Shown here: piece by piece, positions 1 to 7,916 of the stretch
How positions within the stretch are numbered: position 1 is the first letter of the stretch
Layout: every line of letters begins with the position of its first letter
From: G965247775 sp965247775
Lineage (GTDB): Bacteria; Chloroflexota; Dehalococcoidia; Bin125
Direction: 5' to 3'
Assembly: GCA_965247775.1 (NCBI GenBank)
Contig: OZ252031.1
Coordinates: forward strand, 620,001-684,000
DNA length: 64,000 nt
Notes under the pieces: model-generated
Told to the model about the DNA's origin: nothing
Databases searched by the model: none
Seen by the model: the letters and a program-made list of their open reading frames with translations, nothing else
Made by a program: the position numbers and the translations under genes

Positions 1-1
1 C

Positions 2-637
2 GATGAACTCGCGCGTTGCGTCGAAGAGCTCGGCTTCAAAGGCGCTATGGTCCACGGTCTCACAGACGGCCGCTTCATCGACGATCGGCGGTTCTGGCCC
101 ATCCTCGAGCGGGCCGCGGCGCTGGACGTGCCGATCTATGTGCACCCGGGCTGGCCGCACCCGGCCGTGGTCGAGGCCTACTACGGGGATTACCTGGAGA
201 AGTACCCGGGGATCGGTACGGCGGCCTGGGGCTTCACGGTGGAGACGGCGACGGCGGGGCTGCGGCTCGTCCTGAGCGGGGTGTTCGACGCACATCCCAA
301 TCTGAAGATCATCCTGGGCCATCTCGGTGAAGGCCTCCCCTTCTCGTTGTGGCGCATCGACCACGCGTTCGAGATCCTCGCCCGGCCGGACGTGGATCCG
401 GTCCGCTTCCGTGAGGTCTTCAGCGAACACTTCTGGATCACGACCAGCGGCAACTTCTCCGACCCGGCGCTCCTCTGCTCCCTGATGGAACTCGGCGCGG
501 ATCGGATCCTCTTCTCCGTCGACTGGCCATACATCGAGAACAGACTCGGCACCGACTGGGTCGCCCGGATCCCCCTGAGCCGGGAAGACAAGGACAAGAT
601 GCTGAGCGGGAACGCCCGGCGCCTACTCGCGCTGTGA
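2..637 (+). CDS. Amidohydrolase-2 / ACMSD-type metal-dependent (de)carboxylase-like protein, 5' end outside window
   Basis: The frame is open from base 2, so the start lies before the window; 211 C-terminal residues are visible. They show the second half of an amidohydrolase-2 TIM barrel: a metal-ligand histidine in YVHPGWPHP, a second in ILGHLGEGLPF, and the catalytic aspartate in LFSVDWPYI near the end. This spacing is the pattern of gamma-resorcylate and 2,3-dihydroxybenzoate decarboxylases and of 5-carboxyvanillate decarboxylase, cytosolic Zn or Mn enzymes that remove CO2 from hydroxybenzoates. The substrate cannot be told from this part; hydrolase members of the superfamily are possible. 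The gene ends in TGA and is followed by about 400 bases without a gene. The family call is strong and the exact activity is inferred. Confidence 0.85.
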   Translation, partial: DELARCVEELGFKGAMVHGLTDGRFIDDRRFWPILERAAALDVPIYVHPGWPHPAVVEAYYGDYLEKYPGIGTAAWGFTVETATAGLRLVLSGVFDAHPNLKIILGHLGEGLPFSLWRIDHAFEILARPDVDPVRFREVFSEHFWITTSGNFSDPALLCSLMELGADRILFSVDWPYIENRLGTDWVARIPLSREDKDKMLSGNARRLLAL

Positions 638-640
638 CAG

Positions 641-1049
641 CCGCCCGGTTCATCGGCATGCGCGTCCGACCGCGCTGAGCCTGTGTGCAAGCTGATTGTC
701 GCCTGCCGATTGTTCTCCAGCGAGGGTGAGCAGTTTTCCGTGGAGACCCTTCCTCCAATCCGCTGCTCATGACCTCAAGCGATTCCAACGGCCTCGATTC
801 ACCGTCATCGGCGGGAACGAGCTTGCGACTTTGCCACACCTTTGAGGCTCCGCTCATCAGATCGAAAGTCCTTAGCCTGGACGCCGGACGACTCATGGAC
901 GAGCCGACGAATTCGCCGGCTGGCCCCGAACCGGCCTCGAAGAGGAGCTGATCTCCGATGAACTCGACGCTGAAGCTATTCGTTGTGGTGATCGGGGGGC
1001 GACGTCGAAGTGGCAGGCGGATGGCCGCAACACCCGGCTCGCCCACGGA
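641..1049. other. Stretch without a recognisable gene
   Basis: I see no reading frame with protein-like composition on either strand and no RNA gene. The open frames here are short or lie antisense to the SDR remnant that follows. Confidence 0.5.
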
Positions 1050-1924
1050 GCTTGACGACAGCGGACCTGCCGGTCGGGTCGCGCTGGGGGATCGGCGGGG
1101 CCGTGGCGTAGAAGTTCGCGCAGGAAGGTTTCTTCGTCGTGCTCACGACCCGGAACGCCACCAACGCCGCTGCCCTGGAGCGCGCAATCGAAGCGCAAGG
1201 GGGTGATTGCCTGATCGTCGAGCTGGACCTCACCTCGGCGGATTCCATCTCCGGCGCGTTCGCCACCATCCGAAGTGAAGTCGGCGACCCGCACGTACTG
1301 ATCTACAACGCTGGCTACTTGGAGGGGCGCGAGCTTCCTCCCGACAAGGAGCTCCTCGAGCACGTCCCCCTCGAGACGTTCGAAACCGCGCAGCACATTG
1401 CTAGCTGAGGGCCGTTCTTGGTCGCGAAAGAGGTCCTCCTGGTGATGCGCAGGAGGGGCGAGGGCTCGTTCCTCATCTCGAACAACGCGGCGTCGCTGCG
1501 GGGGCGCAAGCGCCGGACGGGACAATCGCTCTACTACCCGAGAGTCATGATGCGCACTCTGGCTCAGGTGCTCACCGAGGAGTACTCCGAGCACGGCGTG
1601 CACGTGGCCAACGTCGTGATCGACGGGCTCATCGACTCGCCCGGCACGAGGGCGCTGACCAGGGCGCAGGAAAGGCCCGAGGTGGTGATGAATCCCGCCA
1701 AGATTGCCGAGGCCTTTTACTATCTGCATAGCCAGGACAGATCCTGCTGGACGCACGAGCTGCAGCTAACCCCGTTCTCGACGAAGCGCGCTACCGAGGT
1801 CGTGCAACTTGCCCGGGCGAGGGCCGGTGAGCGCGGGCCGGATGTCGCGCGCGGTCGCGACCGCGCCGACATCGTCGCGCGGCTCGTCGAGTCGCGGGGG
1901 CGCCCGGGAGGATCGTTCTGCTAG
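1050..1924 (+). pseudogene. Short-chain dehydrogenase/reductase with two internal stop codons and a 5' frameshift
   Basis: One frame reads as an SDR across the region but is interrupted by TAG at 1109-1111 and TGA at 1406-1408. The Rossmann start is visible as GIGGAVA, then the TAG, then KFAQEGFFVVLTTR. The central part contains LIYNAGYLEGR (NAG-like motif). After the TGA the frame resumes with VAKEVLLVMRRRGEGSFLISN and a YYPRVM segment where the catalytic Tyr would be expected, and ends near LQLTPFSTK. Upstream of about 1088 the glycine-rich loop is out of frame. CAG-to-TAG and CGA-to-TGA transitions would explain both stops. It sits alone between gene-poor stretches. The family call is good; loss of function is inferred. 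Confidence 0.75.
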
Positions 1925-2150
1925 TGGCAAGCACCAACGGAAGTCATAGCGCTGACGACGGAGCTAGTGACGGGGAATCACAGCCCATCTACACCATGGG
2001 GCGGAGGATCTGTTCGAGCCGCTCCCCCTCCGCCCTCAGGGCCTAACTGCACGTGCCAAAATGAGGCGCATGGCCCCAGTTTGGCCCCAATTGATTAACC
2101 ACATGAGCATCGATGGCTACAGCCAAGGCATCGCAACCAGATGATGAAGA

Positions 2151-2200
2151 TGGTGGGCCTCAGGGATTCGAACCCTGAACCTTCGGATTCAAGGTCCGAT
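2151..2200 (-). tRNA. 3' half of a tRNA, Gln(UUG)-like remnant
   Basis: On the minus strand the sequence forms an anticodon arm (stem TCGGA/TCCGA, seven-base loop reading CCTTGAA), a five-base variable loop, a perfect T arm (CAGGG, TTCGAAT, CCCTG), an acceptor 3' strand and an encoded CCA at 2151-2153. The 5' acceptor strand and D arm are missing: that position holds the 3' end of the next minus-strand gene. Position 33 is C instead of U, and one acceptor or discriminator base seems lost. A tRNA 3' half cut at the anticodon stem is what a tRNA-targeted integrative element leaves behind. Confidence 0.6.
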
Positions 2201-2206
2201 GCGCGG

Positions 2207-2485
2207 TCAGGCAGCGGTCTTGCCCCCTCCTCCGGTGTAGCCCCAGGCACCGACCCGGCTGCCGGCCTTCGAGATCACCATCCCGACGCCGACGACGAGG
2301 ACAAGCACGACGTGTCGCGGGACGAACAGCACCAGCGACAGCAGGAGGTCGACGAGGCGGTGCCCCCAGGTCAGCGGGTTGAGGACCGACCCGCCCCTCG
2401 CGGGAACGCGCATCACGATGGCTTCAGTGCTGCGGGAAAGCACAAGCTCCCAGCGATCGAATACGTCCCAAAGCCATGTTGCCAT
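2207..2485 (-). CDS. Small putative membrane protein (92 aa)
   Basis: The ATG at 2485 follows a strong purine-rich ribosome binding site (AGGAAGGAGGGAGGG), which favours it over an in-frame start 13 codons upstream. The protein opens with an amphipathic segment containing WLWDVFDRWEL, has a charged middle, and then one long hydrophobic stretch (about residues 48-75, VDLLLSLVLFVPRHVVLVLVV) that could span the membrane once as a hairpin or helix. It ends in a glycine-rich tail. Its stop codon is only a few bases from the tRNA remnant at 2200, so the tRNA 5' half was probably replaced by this gene's DNA. I do not recognise the family. Confidence 0.6.
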   Translation of the reverse strand: MATWLWDVFDRWELVLSRSTEAIVMRVPARGGSVLNPLTWGHRLVDLLLSLVLFVPRHVVLVLVVGVGMVISKAGSRVGAWGYTGGGGKTAA

Positions 2486-2596
2486 CTCCCTCCCTCCTTC
2501 CTGCAAGACACGCGCGCCATACACGCTGCGATGTCGGTTTGCATTTTCGATCTATCGGCGAGTATCCCTCATACCAAAGAACATTGAGGGACCTGA

Positions 2597-2935
2597 GCCG
2601 CGGCTACGGATCGCCCGCGTATTCTCGCAATCGATGGTGGTGGCATTCGCGGCATCACCGCCGCCAGCGCCCTCATGAAACTGGAACAGGAAACCGGGAC
2701 ACTCACGCGCGACTCATTCCATTTCGTGGCGGGTACCTCCACGGGTACCCTGCTGGCCGCCGGGATCGCCGCCGGAGTCCCCGCCCGCGATCTCCGCGAC
2801 ATCTACGTCGAGCGCATGGGCGAGGTCTTCGGCCCATCGACCGTGGCCGAGCTGCGCCGAGTCCTCTTCGGCTGGAAACACCGCACCGAGAACCTCTATG
2901 CTCTGGTCGTCGACGAACTGAGACCCGCGCCCGGC
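2597..2935 (+). pseudogene. Patatin-like phospholipase, N-terminal fragment
   Basis: The frame reads ILAIDGGGIRGI, the patatin glycine-rich oxyanion-hole motif, and about 30 residues later GTSTG, the GxSxG nucleophile elbow. The following helix pattern (ARDLRDIYVERMGEVFGP) also fits the family. No ATG or GTG lies upstream of the motif before an in-frame stop at 2594-2596. Family similarity ends near 2930, before the catalytic Asp of the Ser-Asp dyad. This is therefore a fragment of a lipid acyl hydrolase, broken at both ends and not expected to be active. Confidence 0.7.
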
Positions 2936-3060
2936 CGGCCCGGCGGTCTTCCGCGAGCCGGCCGCGATCCGTTCGGCGGCTCCAAGCCCAGTGACCTGTG
3001 TGGCCGATCGTCGTTGTGCCCCCAGTACGGCCGCGCCTTCGAGGTCACTCGCCCTACGCG

Positions 3061-3112
3061 CGCGGCCCTTGACATCAACCCAGACCCACTCCAACCCCCT
3101 CGCCGATAGCCC
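3061..3112 (+). repeat. Partial direct copy of an internal SDR segment
   Basis: These bases match 3377-3428 in the SDR gene downstream with a handful of differences. Both encode the beta-2 segment containing ALDINPDPL. The upstream copy is followed by a stop and has no flanking SDR sequence, so it looks like a short tandem duplication or the trace of a recombination event about 315 bases away. Confidence 0.6.
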
Positions 3113-3281
3113 AACGCTCTGCAGTGCTTCCGCCTGGCCGTGGCGGCCGACTGGCAGTGGGGGACAGGGCATCGGCGTTCCTTCGTCGCAACACGGACGA
3201 GGCTACGCTACGCGGACGAGCGCTGAATTCTGACAGCAGCCGTTGTGGGACGGACGCCGACATCGCAATCAGGAGGCCTCG

Positions 3282-4025
3282 ATGGGAAAGCTCGACACCA
3301 AAGTCGCCATCGTCACCGGCGCGGCCGGCGGAATCGGTGGCGCCATCTGCCGTCGCTTTCTTGCTGAGGGCGCGCGCGTCGCGGCCCTGGACATCAACCC
3401 AGACCCCCTCCGACCCCTCGTCGCCGAGTCCGGCGGGCGCTGCCTCGCCCGGACCTGCGATGTCTCCTCCGAGTCCGACATTGAGGACGCCGTCGCCCAA
3501 ACCGTTGACGAGTTCGGCGGCCTCGACGTCATCGTCAATAACGCCGTCTACGACCTTCCACTCGCCCCCCTCACCGAGGTGTCCCTCGCCGACTGGCGCC
3601 GCACCTGGGCCGTCAATATCGACGGGCCCTTTCTCCTCTCGCGCGCCGCGATCCCCCACATGGCAGCTCGCGACGGCGGCTCCATCGTCCACATCGCCTC
3701 CCAGCTCGCTCGAAGCGCAAAGCCGCGGCGCCCCTGGTACTGCTCTCAGAAAGGCGCGCTGATCAGTCTCGCCCGCGCGATGGCTCTCGACCATGCCCCG
3801 CAGGGCATCCGCGTGAATACCGTCTCCCCCGGCCCTGTGGAAACCGACCGATTCTTCCGCAACTTTCCTTCGCGGGCCATTGCCCGAGAGAACGCCGACA
3901 CCATGCTCGGACGCGCGGGCCAACCCGACGAGATCGCGGCGGGCGTCCTTTTCCTCGCCAGCGACGAATCCTCGTACATGACGGGCGCCGACCTCCTCAT
4001 CGACGGGGGCTACACCGCCCAGTAG
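3282..4025 (+). CDS. SDR family NAD(P)-dependent oxidoreductase
   Basis: This 247-residue classical SDR starts at an ATG eight bases after an AGGAGG site at 3271-3276, so the 13 upstream codons in frame are not used. It carries the cofactor motif TGAAGGIGGA near residue 12, an NNAV sequence in place of the usual NNAG, a serine in VHIASQ, and YCSQK as the YxxxK catalytic pair. It ends with the usual DGGYTAQ. An acidic residue after beta-2 (ALDIN) suggests NAD rather than NADP. The substrate is unknown. It stands alone, convergent with the dihydropyrimidinase-like gene at 4198. Confidence 0.88.
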   Translation: MGKLDTKVAIVTGAAGGIGGAICRRFLAEGARVAALDINPDPLRPLVAESGGRCLARTCDVSSESDIEDAVAQTVDEFGGLDVIVNNAVYDLPLAPLTEVSLADWRRTWAVNIDGPFLLSRAAIPHMAARDGGSIVHIASQLARSAKPRRPWYCSQKGALISLARAMALDHAPQGIRVNTVSPGPVETDRFFRNFPSRAIARENADTMLGRAGQPDEIAAGVLFLASDESSYMTGADLLIDGGYTAQ

Positions 4026-4197
4026 ACGCATCCGGGGTAGTCACGTGCCTCGAAAACACCCACGCTGGCGCGTTGGGCACGGTGCGGGAGCTGGCGTGTG
4101 AGTGGGCTCATGCGCACGCCATCCGAGGCGTTTCCGGGCCCGCGAGCAGGAGCGCTAACGCCCGAGTGGAGGCGTCGCAGTATCCGGCGATGAGCAG

Positions 4198-5637
4198 CTA
4201 CACCGCTGGGCGTGACAAGGTCGCTGGATCGACCGCGCGCGACAGCCATTGTCCATCATCCGGGCTTCCCAATAGGCGACCGTTGTCGACGATCACCTTG
4301 CCGCGCAGGATGGTCATGATCGGGTATCCGCGGCACGGAAAGCCCTCCCAGATGGTGTAATCGCAGTCAGCGTGCAGATCATCCAAGGTGATCGTCCGCT
4401 TCAGATTCGGATCGAGGACGACGAGGTCGGCGTCACTGCCCGGCACAATGACGCCTTTGCGAGGATAGAGACCTAAGATCTTGGCGGCGTTCGTCGCGAT
4501 TAGCTCGGCGAAGCGCGATAGCGACATCCCGCGTTCCTGCACAAGTTTCGTGAAGGCGACGGGAATACGAGTCTCGATGCCGTTATGACCACCGCAGATC
4601 GTGTCGATCGTGGCTCCGAACAGCTTGACGTCCCTGGGGGTCGTGTAGTCATCGGTAGCCACGGTCGCGAGGCGGCCATCGAGTAAGCCGGCGAGGAGTG
4701 CGTCGCGGTCATCGGCCCCCTTGATCGAGGGGTAGGTATGGACTGCGGTGCCGTCCGGCTGGCGATAGTCGTCCGCAGTGAAATGCAAATAGTTATGTAA
4801 TGCCTCGCCGTAGACTGGAAGCCCGTCGGCGCGCGCCTCCGCAATCGCGTGCACTCCCTCCTTGGCCGTGGTGTGCAGGAAGTAGATGGCGGCGCCGGTG
4901 TCTCGGGCAAGGTGCACCACTCGTCGGAACGCGAGATCCTCCGAGAGATTGTTGTGGGCCAGGGGGAGGTTGAATCCTTGCCCGCGGCCCTCGCGCCAAA
5001 GTTTGTCCTTCATGTACCGGACGATGTCTTCGTCTTCGGCATGAACGGCCATCATGCCGCCGGCGTCGGCCACGCTCTCGAACACGGCATGCAGATGGCC
5101 CCAAGGCACGCGGATCGGGTCGTTGATCGTGTACACCTTGAAACTGGCAATGCCGGACCGGACCGCGGGGCCAATCTGCTCGAGCGTGCCCGGCGCCACG
5201 TCGCCGAAGAGCGTGCAGTGAAACGCGAAATCCGTGTAGCAGCGGCCGGAATACTCGCGGCGGCGCTGGCCAATGTCGGCCTCGATCTCGGGGACCGGCA
5301 CTGGTTCGCCGGGCATCGGGGCAGGCATCGCAAAATCGACGATCGTGGTCGTGCCACCAAAGGCGGCGGCCATGCTGCCCGCCGGTGGTTGTTGCGTGTA
5401 AACGTTGGGCCGTCCCGTCCGCGCCTCCGGCACCTTGGCATTGAAATGCGCGTGCGGCTCGACCCCACCCGGCAAGACGACGCGGTCTCGCGCGTCAATG
5501 ACGTGCGCAGCCTCTTCCGTGATCTCCCCCGGACTGGCAAGCGCGGCGATGACGCCGCCGCGCACAGCGATGTCCATCAGCGCGACCCCGCTGGGAGTAG
5601 CGACGTTGCCGCCTCGAACGAGAAGATCGAAGACCAC
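4198..5637 (-). CDS. Dihydropyrimidinase/hydantoinase-family cyclic amidohydrolase
   Basis: This 479-residue metal-dependent hydrolase begins with GTG behind a GGAG site. The ligand set of the D-hydantoinase/dihydropyrimidinase family is present: HxH (PHAHF, H62/H64), the lysine expected to be carboxylated (SFKVY, K167), H199 (AVHAED), H255 (YFLHTT) and D329 (ATDDYT). The usual TDHC sequence after the aspartate is replaced by TDDYTT, and the Tyr-region motif is GEALHNYLHF, so this is a divergent subgroup that may act on a ring amide other than dihydropyrimidines. The paralogue at 48496-49929 has the same peculiarities. It faces away from the ketopantoate-reductase-like gene, and a shared promoter region is likely. 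Confidence 0.87.
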   Translation of the reverse strand: MVFDLLVRGGNVATPSGVALMDIAVRGGVIAALASPGEITEEAAHVIDARDRVVLPGGVEPHAHFNAKVPEARTGRPNVYTQQPPAGSMAAAFGGTTTIVDFAMPAPMPGEPVPVPEIEADIGQRRREYSGRCYTDFAFHCTLFGDVAPGTLEQIGPAVRSGIASFKVYTINDPIRVPWGHLHAVFESVADAGGMMAVHAEDEDIVRYMKDKLWREGRGQGFNLPLAHNNLSEDLAFRRVVHLARDTGAAIYFLHTTAKEGVHAIAEARADGLPVYGEALHNYLHFTADDYRQPDGTAVHTYPSIKGADDRDALLAGLLDGRLATVATDDYTTPRDVKLFGATIDTICGGHNGIETRIPVAFTKLVQERGMSLSRFAELIATNAAKILGLYPRKGVIVPGSDADLVVLDPNLKRTITLDDLHADCDYTIWEGFPCRGYPIMTILRGKVIVDNGRLLGSPDDGQWLSRAVDPATLSRPAV

Positions 5638-5956
5638 CCCTGTCTCCTTTCGTGGTCAGATCCATACGGTGTCGACGAGCCGGGTTGGCCGGAAGCCGGC
5701 GTGTCCCGGGCGCCGGAGAATAACGGAACGCGATCGATGGTGGGTAGAACGGCGGCTCGCCGTTCGAGGCTCAGGGCGCTCTCCCCTTCGCTTTACGGGC
5801 GCGCGTTATGGCAGAGCTGTCGGTCCAACGGGCCATTCCGAGGCGCTGTCTGTCTCCAAGCGACCGGGGTAGCCGACGGTGTGGTGTACAGCCTCCAAAG
5901 CCAACGTGGGCCCGGTCTGGTATTCATGGCGCGCAGCAGCGATTGGGGAATGCGGC

Positions 5957-6988
5957 ATGACGAAGAACATCGCCATCCTTGGCACTGGCGCGAACGGTAG
6001 TTGCATCGCCGCCGACCTGATTGAGGCGGGCGTCGATGTCGCTCTCATCGACTATTGGCCCGAGCACGTCGAGGCCATGCGCGCAAGCGGCCTGCGGATT
6101 CAGATGATAGAAACGGAGGAACTGCACGTTCCCGTCCGTGCCTACCATTTATCCGATGTGGCCACGTTCACGGACAAGTTCGATATCGTTCTTCTGGTGA
6201 TGAAGGGGTATGATACGACCTGGGCGTGCCACTTCATCGAGCCGTACCTCCAGCCCGATGGGCTGCTGGTCGGGGTGCAAAACGGAATGTTAGCGGAGGA
6301 GATCGCCGCGATCGTCGGTCCGTCACGCACGCTGGGGTGCGTGGTCGAATTAGCCTCGGAGCTCCACACGCCCGGGTTCGTGGAGCGCAACACGACCCGC
6401 GACGAATCGTGGTTCGGTCTTGGCAGCCTGGACCCATCGACCGCCGGCCGCGAGGACGAGGCCGCGGACCTCTTAAGGCATGTTGGCGAGGTGGACGCGG
6501 TACCCGAGATTCTTTCGGCCAAGTGGATGAAGCTGATCGTCAACACCATGATCATGACGCCAATCGCGATCCTTGGGCTGCCGACCAGCGAAGCGATGGA
6601 CGTGCCGGGCCTGCGAACCTTGATGGTGCGATTGGGAACGGAGTCGCTCCTCGCCGGTGAGGCGCTCGGGCATCATCCGATACCGATCATGGGTCTGGGC
6701 GTCGAGGACATCGCCAACAGAGATACCCTTCCCGAGGTGCTCATGGATGAACTCACCTCCCGGCTCCGGCCAGGGGGACTGAATACGCTGCTCATGGATT
6801 ACCGCAGGGGTCGCAAGACGGAAGCGCCGTTAATCAACGGTTTGGTCGCCACTGAACTGGAACGACTCGGGCACACCTGCTCGGCCAATGCAGCGGTCAC
6901 CGCGGTCTCCGAGCGGATCACACGGGGGGAACTCGAACCCGCGATCACCAATCTTGACCTGGTCCGGGCGATGCTTCCGCCCGAATAA
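5957..6988 (+). CDS. Ketopantoate reductase (PanE/ApbA) family dehydrogenase
   Basis: The ATG at 5957 follows a GGGGA site; 26 upstream in-frame codons look non-coding. The 343-residue protein has an N-terminal Rossmann domain with ILGTGANGS at residues 6-14 and the LLVMKGYDT segment, where ketopantoate reductases contact NADP. The helical C-terminal domain contains KWMKLIVNTM, which carries the family's conserved Lys and Asn. Many bacterial PanE-like proteins outside the pan operon reduce other 2-oxo acids. No pantothenate gene is nearby, so the substrate is uncertain; proximity to an amidohydrolase hints at a catabolic role. Confidence 0.85.
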   Translation: MTKNIAILGTGANGSCIAADLIEAGVDVALIDYWPEHVEAMRASGLRIQMIETEELHVPVRAYHLSDVATFTDKFDIVLLVMKGYDTTWACHFIEPYLQPDGLLVGVQNGMLAEEIAAIVGPSRTLGCVVELASELHTPGFVERNTTRDESWFGLGSLDPSTAGREDEAADLLRHVGEVDAVPEILSAKWMKLIVNTMIMTPIAILGLPTSEAMDVPGLRTLMVRLGTESLLAGEALGHHPIPIMGLGVEDIANRDTLPEVLMDELTSRLRPGGLNTLLMDYRRGRKTEAPLINGLVATELERLGHTCSANAAVTAVSERITRGELEPAITNLDLVRAMLPPE

Positions 6989-7253
6989 GCGTGCAGCCGG
7001 GCCGCGCCTGTCCTGGCCAGCTGGCCGCCGAACGGATCTCGCGCATTGTTTTGGCTCGACCAGGTTATACGGGACCGTAACTTGTGCGGCGCGAAAATCA
7101 GATCGCTTCTGCATTCCGCCCGACGGAGGGGGTGGTCCGCATTGGACCTGCCATCTACCGAACTGCCGTCATGTCGCACAGAGAGGGATCTTCACGACCT
7201 GCTGACGAGAGATCCGCGGTTCATGTCGCTAGGGGACCAAACGCTGCGACCTT

Positions 7254-7556
7254 CTAACTCGTGACCTGCCGCTCGATGATCCGCATGATGGCTGCAGGAT
7301 CCTCGGTCCCGTGGCCCTCGCGCGACGCTTGGTCCATGATCGCGCGTGCCAACGACCCCAGCCGGGCCGGCGGCAGCTCCTCGGCGGCCAGCCGCGGATC
7401 CTTGCACATCAGATCGATCCTGGTCCGGGGGTTGTAGTCGCGCTTCATCAGCGCCCGGCCCTTGTAATCGAGGAGTCGCGGCACAACGCCCGCGCCGATC
7501 AGATCCAGGCCGTGCTCGACGTCCAGGCCAACCGCTTCCATACCGACGATGGCCTC
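7254..7556 (-). pseudogene. C-terminal fragment of a 3-hydroxyisobutyrate dehydrogenase-like enzyme
   Basis: About 100 residues match the all-helical NAD-binding-11 domain of beta-hydroxyacid dehydrogenases: GLDVEHGLDLIGAGV, then KRDYNPRTRIDLMCKDPRLA, and a C-terminal helix with ASREGHGTEDPAAI. The Rossmann half, with GxGxxG and the catalytic Ser and Lys regions, is absent. Upstream of 7556 the frame continues with basic, non-homologous sequence. An intact relative is at 41703-42593, but its C-terminal sequence differs (DQKGAKLLAGDYAP), so this is not a recent copy of that gene. Confidence 0.7.
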
Positions 7557-7916
7557 GCCTCCGCGGCAAGGCTGTCTACTCTCGATCCGACGTGGTGCTC
7601 CGGGGCGGTAAGCCCGGGCCAATCAATGGGGAGTAAACAACCGCCCGAGTCCAGCGGCCCTAGGTGACGCTGTCGTGTACATCGACCTCGACACTGCCAA
7701 CGACTCCGACGAGTACCGACGGCTCGGCAGCAGTCCCGAACCCGCGCCCGGCGGACGGGTAGAGGACGATGTCGGGCAGCGGGCCCGGGTTCGTTGCCGA
7801 AGCACTTGGCAGCGCCACCTGAGAGTTGGAGGCGGAGCCCGTCTTACAATGGCCCGGCTCCAGCGCTCGTCTCGGCGCACCGTGCCGACTGAGTAGCTGC
7901 CGCGCAGGGGGTTCCG
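7557..7916. other. Gene-free stretch before the helicase gene
   Basis: I see no convincing gene here. A minus-strand frame ending near 7660 is moderately protein-like (it contains PDIVLYPSAGRGFG) but has no start or family signature. The region probably holds the promoter of the helicase gene at 7917. Confidence 0.35.

Noticed and set aside
893..1756. Minus-strand open frame of 287 codons
   Set aside because: It overlaps the recognisable SDR remnant and has no domain motif. High GC content creates such frames.
3075..4031. Minus-strand open frame of 318 codons
   Set aside because: It is the mirror of the intact SDR gene, Gly/Arg/Ala-rich and without a ribosome binding site.
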